This document shows positions 60,874 to 64,000 of a stretch of 64,000 nucleotides of DNA, piece by piece; position 1 is the stretch's first letter, and each line of letters starts with the position of its first letter. The notes under the pieces were generated by a model. It was not told where the DNA came from. It did no database searches and saw only the letters and a list, made by a program, of their open reading frames with translations. Source of the DNA: JACJYC01 sp964558465. Its GTDB lineage: Bacteria; Bacteroidota; Bacteroidia; Chitinophagales; Saprospiraceae. A program made the position numbers and the translations under genes. Location: positions 27,862 through 91,861 of the forward strand of contig CAZLEF010000022.1 in assembly GCA_964558465.1 (NCBI GenBank), read 5' to 3'.

Positions 60874-61842
60874 CTATTTCACAATCAAAAATTCCACAGC
60901 CCGTTTATTCAGGTTCACGTTTTTTACATCGGCGGGTTGGCGGGTGAGGGCGAGCGGAGCGGTATTTTTTCCTTCCCGGAAGCGAAAATCCTTCAGGTCG
61001 GCCACCAGGTCGAAATCTTCGTGGGTTACCTCCTGAAACCGGCTAAGACCGATGGTAAAGGAAATCTGGACCATATCCGGAAAGATCTTGAGGCTGTCGG
61101 CAGGATGATTGATGATTTTTACCGGCAAAAAAACCGTTTTTTCCGTAACCCCTTCTACTTGTGCATTTACGGTGACTTTGGGAGGATCCAGGACAATGAC
61201 TTTCGGAGGAGGGCTTAACCGGAGCGTTCTGGTGAAACTGGCATTCAGGTTGTCAAGGATCAGGGAATCGGTTGTCCAGTTGTTGCAGGAAGCGATCAAT
61301 TCCGCAGGTCCGGTCAGGGTGACCGAATCGGGAGAGAGTTCGATATTGCCTGCAAATTGATGGCCGGCTGCAAAACCGATCCTGCTCTGCAGGATAAGCG
61401 GGACCTTTTTTACGACTTTTTCCTGGAGGTCAAACGTGATACCGCTGACATTGACGGAGGAAACTCTGAGGTCAGACGAACCGATTGTTTCTCCGATCAT
61501 GCTGCGCAACTGGGCCTCGCTGATGTAAAAATGCCGGGAATTGCTCAGGTCAACCGGCAGAATGATCCGGTTGCGCTTCAAATAGGCGAAGGCCAGATTC
61601 CAGCCGGAACCCCTGATCTGGACTTTGATGTCCTCGGGAGGAAGGGCGGTAAGGGTTTTATTCTCCGGCATTTTTAATGAAAGAACGACTTGTTTGGACG
61701 CGCTGAACTCCTGTGATAGTTTTACCAGCAGCCAAAAGATCAGCGCGATCCCGAAACAAACCAGCAGGATGGTTCTTTCTTCCGGTTTAACCAAATACCG
61801 GGATTTACTCAACCACCTTTTTATCTTTTCCGAAAACACCAT
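60874..61842 (-). CDS. YbbR-like domain protein (CdaR-like)
   Basis: 322 residues. One N-terminal membrane helix (about 24-45, TILLVCFGIALIFWLLVKL) then extracytoplasmic YbbR-like repeats (about 50-300; LPPEDIKVQIRGSGWNL, SPDSVTLTGPAELI, FLPVKIINHPADSLKIFPD). In Firmicutes the YbbR protein CdaR modulates cyclic-di-AMP synthase; the Bacteroidota protein need not do so. The start overlaps the end of yajC by 38 bp, which implies translational coupling. Confidence 0.9.
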   Translation of the reverse strand: MVFSEKIKRWLSKSRYLVKPEERTILLVCFGIALIFWLLVKLSQEFSASKQVVLSLKMPENKTLTALPPEDIKVQIRGSGWNLAFAYLKRNRIILPVDLSNSRHFYISEAQLRSMIGETIGSSDLRVSSVNVSGITFDLQEKVVKKVPLILQSRIGFAAGHQFAGNIELSPDSVTLTGPAELIASCNNWTTDSLILDNLNASFTRTLRLSPPPKVIVLDPPKVTVNAQVEGVTEKTVFLPVKIINHPADSLKIFPDMVQISFTIGLSRFQEVTHEDFDLVADLKDFRFREGKNTAPLALTRQPADVKNVNLNKRAVEFLIVK

Positions 61843-62131
61843 GGGTCATATCTTTGGAAATGGCATTTTTTGTAATCCTGATATATACTTTGTTGCCAAC
61901 CTCCAAAGTAACGATATGATCCTCAATTTTATTGATCCTGCCGATTATGCCGCTGGCAGTGACGATCTCCTGGCCTTTTTCCAACTCATCCTCAAATTTT
62001 TTCTGCTCCCGCTGCTTTTTTGCCTGCGGCCGGATGAGGAAAAGCCAAAAAACCAGCAACATCAGACCCAGCATCAGGAAATTCATGGTGCCGGCGCCTG
62101 CGCTTTGCAAAAACAAGTATTCTCCGTACAT
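61805..62131 (-). CDS. yajC: Preprotein translocase subunit YajC
   Basis: 108 residues: a single N-terminal helix (MNFLMLGLMLLVFWLFLIRPQAKKQREQKKF at about 15-45, given by part LMLGLMLLVFWLFLIRPQ) and the conserved soluble domain GQEIVTASGIIGRINKIEDHIVTLEVG. Accessory partner of SecDF. It lies between the DUF1573 gene and the YbbR gene in a minus-strand operon, an order common in the phylum. Confidence 0.95.
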   Translation of the reverse strand: MYGEYLFLQSAGAGTMNFLMLGLMLLVFWLFLIRPQAKKQREQKKFEDELEKGQEIVTASGIIGRINKIEDHIVTLEVGNKVYIRITKNAISKDMTHGVFGKDKKVVE

Positions 62132-62174
62132 TTTTTAGATGGTATTTGATTTTAATTTGAATTTCCCCCCTCCG

Positions 62175-62258
62175 TCCGACGAAGCCTGGGCGTAGTCGGA
62201 TCCGCTCACCCTCTCACCCTCTCACCCTCTCACTCTCTCACCCTCTCACTCCCTCACT
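62175..62258. repeat. 26-bp hairpin element and seven CTCTCACY octamers
   Basis: TCCGAC (62175-62180) and GTCGGA (62195-62200) enclose GAAGCCTGGGCGTA. Octamers CGCTCACC, CTCTCACC, CTCTCACC, CTCTCACT, CTCTCACC, CTCTCACT and CCCTCACT then run 62203-62258. The stop codon of the DUF1573 gene (62246-62248) lies inside the array. Confidence 0.92.
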
Positions 62259-62731
62259 TCCCCGTTCAAAAACACCCGCGTAGTAGCCGGGTAGGTATTG
62301 GCCAGAATGGTCACGGGTTTACTCTGGCGGCCGCTTTTGCCTTCAGAATTGAAAACCACTTTAAGCTCGCCTTTTTCGCCCGGCGCAATGGCTTCCTTCG
62401 GCCATTCCGGCACCGTGCACCCGCAGGTTGAACGGGCGCTGGTGATCAGAAGGGGCATTTTGCCGGTATTGGTAAATTTGAAAATATGGCTGACCTTTTC
62501 ACCGGCTTTCACCTGGCCAAAATCATAAGTGTCCTCATCAAAGACGATTCGCGCTACATTGACCGTATCCTCCGGTCTCGAAGCGGAAACCGGGTTGCGG
62601 ACAATATCACTGTTGGAAACAGGGCCTTCCTGTTTAATCTCCTCAATCGCTTTTTTGGCGCCGGAGCCATCAGCCTGGCAGGCCCAAAAGCCGGCTGTCA
62701 ATAAGAACAAAACCATTAAACGCATGAACAT
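62246..62731 (-). CDS. DUF1573 domain lipoprotein
   Basis: 161 residues (or 159 from the second ATG at 62725). Lipoprotein signal LLTAGFWAC, a linker of about 45 residues, then one DUF1573 domain (DTYDFGQVKAGEKVSHIFKFTNTG, SARSTCGCTVPEWP). The last residues (NGEVRE) are encoded by the octamer array. First gene of the DUF1573-yajC-YbbR operon. A -7 element TACTTTTG lies on the minus strand at 62757-62750. Confidence 0.9.
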   Translation of the reverse strand: MFMRLMVLFLLTAGFWACQADGSGAKKAIEEIKQEGPVSNSDIVRNPVSASRPEDTVNVARIVFDEDTYDFGQVKAGEKVSHIFKFTNTGKMPLLITSARSTCGCTVPEWPKEAIAPGEKGELKVVFNSEGKSGRQSKPVTILANTYPATTRVFLNGEVRE

Positions 62732-62749
62732 CGTTTTTCAAAATTGCTG

Positions 62750-62757
62750 CAAAAGTA
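62750..62757 (-). promoter_or_regulatory. -7 promoter element for DUF1573-yajC-YbbR
   Basis: TACTTTTG on the minus strand matches TAnnTTTG, 19 bp before the ATG at 62731. TTTG at 62783-62780 gives a 22-bp spacing, slightly long. Confidence 0.5.
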
Positions 62758-62782
62758 GGGCAAATTGCTTTAATTTGCGCAA

Positions 62783-63343
62783 ATGCAGTACATGCAAAAC
62801 AAAAATACCAGGATTTATTTGATCGGTTTCATGGGCAGCGGCAAATCCTACACCGGGAATTTGCTGGCCAAACGGCTGGGCTGGACTTTTGTCGATCTCG
62901 ATGCTGCTATCGAAACCGCCCAGGGCAGGTCCATATCGAGTATATTTGCCGGGTCAGGAGAACAGGCCTTCCGGAGGATTGAACAGACAGAACTGCACAA
63001 AACCGGTGCGATGGGGCAGGCGGTCGTGAGTTGCGGCGGCGGCCTGCCTTGTTTTTTTGACAATATGGAATGGATGAACCGCCACGGCCGTACCGTTTTT
63101 CTGAACGCATCCCCCGGGCTTTTGTTCAAAAGATTGTCCGGTGAATCCGGGATCCGGCCTTTGCTTCGGAACCTGCACGGAGAAGCTCTTTTTACCTTTA
63201 TCAGCGATAAATTGAAGGAGCGCCTTCCTTTTTATGAAATGGCCGATCTGAAAATCGACCTTGATCCGGATAAAGAAAATGCGCTTGCGCAAATCCAAAA
63301 GATACTTCCCTTTGTTATTTCGGAAAACAATACGGATCAATGA
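62783..63343 (+). CDS. aroK: Shikimate kinase
   Basis: Phosphorylates shikimate in the chorismate pathway. 186 residues; P-loop GFMGSGKSYTG, substrate-binding DLDAAIE, SGEQAFRRIEQTEL with the shikimate Arg, CGGGLPC, and the lid region GESGIRPLLRN. The ATG at 62792 is an alternative start. It overlaps the next gene by 4 bp (ATGA). No other aro genes lie in the window. Confidence 0.95.
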   Translation: MQYMQNKNTRIYLIGFMGSGKSYTGNLLAKRLGWTFVDLDAAIETAQGRSISSIFAGSGEQAFRRIEQTELHKTGAMGQAVVSCGGGLPCFFDNMEWMNRHGRTVFLNASPGLLFKRLSGESGIRPLLRNLHGEALFTFISDKLKERLPFYEMADLKIDLDPDKENALAQIQKILPFVISENNTDQ

Positions 63344-63813
63344 CAAGCATATTACCAGATACAACAAGGGTTTGGGTTTATCAGGCCAACCGGCCTTTCC
63401 GCGAAGAAGATGTACCGGCGATCCGGCGCAAAGTCAAAGATTTTGCCCGCGAATGGGTCAGCCACAACCGACAGTTGAAAGCGGACGCTGAAGTTTTTCA
63501 CAACCAGTTCATCGTGCTGATGGTAGATGAAGGCCAGGCGGACGCCAGTGGTTGTTCCATCGATACGTCCGTCCGGTTTTTACAGGGTCTGCAGGCAGAA
63601 TACCAGGTAAATCTATTTGACAGGATGGCGTTTACCTATCAGGACGAAACGGGGGTCAAGACTGCCGATCGCACCGAATTTGCCCGCCTTTACGCCGAGG
63701 GCGTCATCAACGACGAAACCCCTGTGTTCGACAACCTGGTCAATACCCTTGGTGATTTTCAGAATCGATGGGTCAGGCCGCTGGGGCAGAGCTGGCATAA
63801 GCGAATGGTTTGA
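63340..63813 (+). CDS. Conserved hypothetical protein, translationally coupled to aroK
   Basis: 157 residues, cytoplasmic. Motifs TRVWVYQANRPFREEDVPAI, FAREWVSHNRQLKADAEVFH, IVLMVDEGQADASGCSIDTS and VFDNLVNTLGDFQNRWVRPL belong to a Bacteroidota family sometimes labelled ABC transporter ATPase, although no P-loop or signature is present. It shares an ATGA overlap with aroK. Function unknown. Confidence 0.85.
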   Translation: MTSILPDTTRVWVYQANRPFREEDVPAIRRKVKDFAREWVSHNRQLKADAEVFHNQFIVLMVDEGQADASGCSIDTSVRFLQGLQAEYQVNLFDRMAFTYQDETGVKTADRTEFARLYAEGVINDETPVFDNLVNTLGDFQNRWVRPLGQSWHKRMV

Positions 63814-63844
63814 CGGGTCTGGGGTTGGAATGGTTTATGGTTGA

Positions 63845-64000
63845 TTTGTTTATTCGTTGATTTGTTTATTTGTTTATTTGAGGGCCGTCGTTTCCAATCA
63901 ATCCAACCAATTGAGGAATTGAGGAATCGAGGAATCGAAGAACCGAGGAATCGAATCAATCGAATCAATCGAATCAATCGAATCAATCGAATCAATCGAA
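63845..64000. repeat. Short-unit arrays at the window end
   Basis: 63845-63876 has four octamers of the TTTGTTTA/TTCGTTGA type, as at 48232-48271. From 63911 come TTGAGGAA (twice), TCGAGGAA, TCGAAGAA and CCGAGGAA, as at 4856-4879. These are followed from 63951 by 9-bp TCGAATCAA units to the window edge. Confidence 0.92.

Noticed and set aside
60685..61218. Open frame containing LNFDFAQFPET
   Set aside because: It is read through repeat elements and the antisense of the YbbR gene; the peptide is a translation of the 16-bp core repeat.
63340..63813. ABC transporter ATPase label used for this family
   Set aside because: No Walker A, signature or Walker B motif is present in the 157 residues.

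Overview
The window reads as about 64 kb of chromosome from a free-living member of the Bacteroidota, most likely of the Saprospiria lineage (Lewinella/Haliscomenobacter-like). The evidence is type IX secretion (T9SS) cargo and partners (PorP/SprF, a CHU_C-type C-terminus, type A sorting tails), a TonB receptor, promoters of the Bacteroidota form TTTG-N18-20-TAnnTTTG, bacillithiol synthesis (BshC), and gene pairs typical of the phylum (ftsX-DUF3098-truB, yajC-YbbR, DUF1599-DoxX). GC is about half, coding density is high, and no tRNA, rRNA, prophage, insertion sequence or CRISPR array was seen.

Layout. 1-7.3 kb: 3' part of mutS, a polytopic GT-C-like membrane protein, a TraB/GumN protein, an NlpC/P60 lipoprotein and a beta-helix surface protein. 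7.9-18 kb: a T9SS surface module with PorP/SprF, an OmpA-like PD40 protein, a giant Ig/PKD-rich protein with a gliding-motility C-terminal domain, and a DUF1573 protein. 18-32.8 kb: housekeeping genes (signal peptidase I, rpsP, glycogen phosphorylase, truB, DUF3098, ftsX, msrB) mixed with unrecognised proteins. 33-43.8 kb: a secreted multi-domain serine protease, a pseudo-dimeric aspartyl protease, then an internally duplicated secreted protein followed by a TonB receptor. 43.9-48.2 kb: a truncated ArsC-like phosphatase run in frame into a lipoprotein, bshC, mnmH and a DUF2165 protein. 48.4-55 kb: a minus-strand cluster of DUF1553/DUF1549 cytochrome-like lipoprotein, S9 peptidase and DUF1501 protein. 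55-64 kb: DUF1599, DoxX, nusB, OmpA/TSP3, YbbR, yajC, DUF1573, aroK and a small conserved protein.

The most unusual signals lie between genes. Short-unit tandem arrays (7-9 bp units) cluster at gene 3' ends; in at least five cases the array supplies the stop codon and sometimes the last codons. Four arrays contain or abut a 16-bp core (CTTCGACTYCGCTCAG); one of these has been taken into the N-terminus of a lipoprotein. A second strong signal is four TTWAYA-like hexamers spaced exactly 11 bp apart upstream of the duplicated secreted protein/TonB receptor pair. It resembles a PhoB/PhoP box and suggests phosphate-responsive uptake. No wholly new defence or metabolic system can be demonstrated from the sequence alone.
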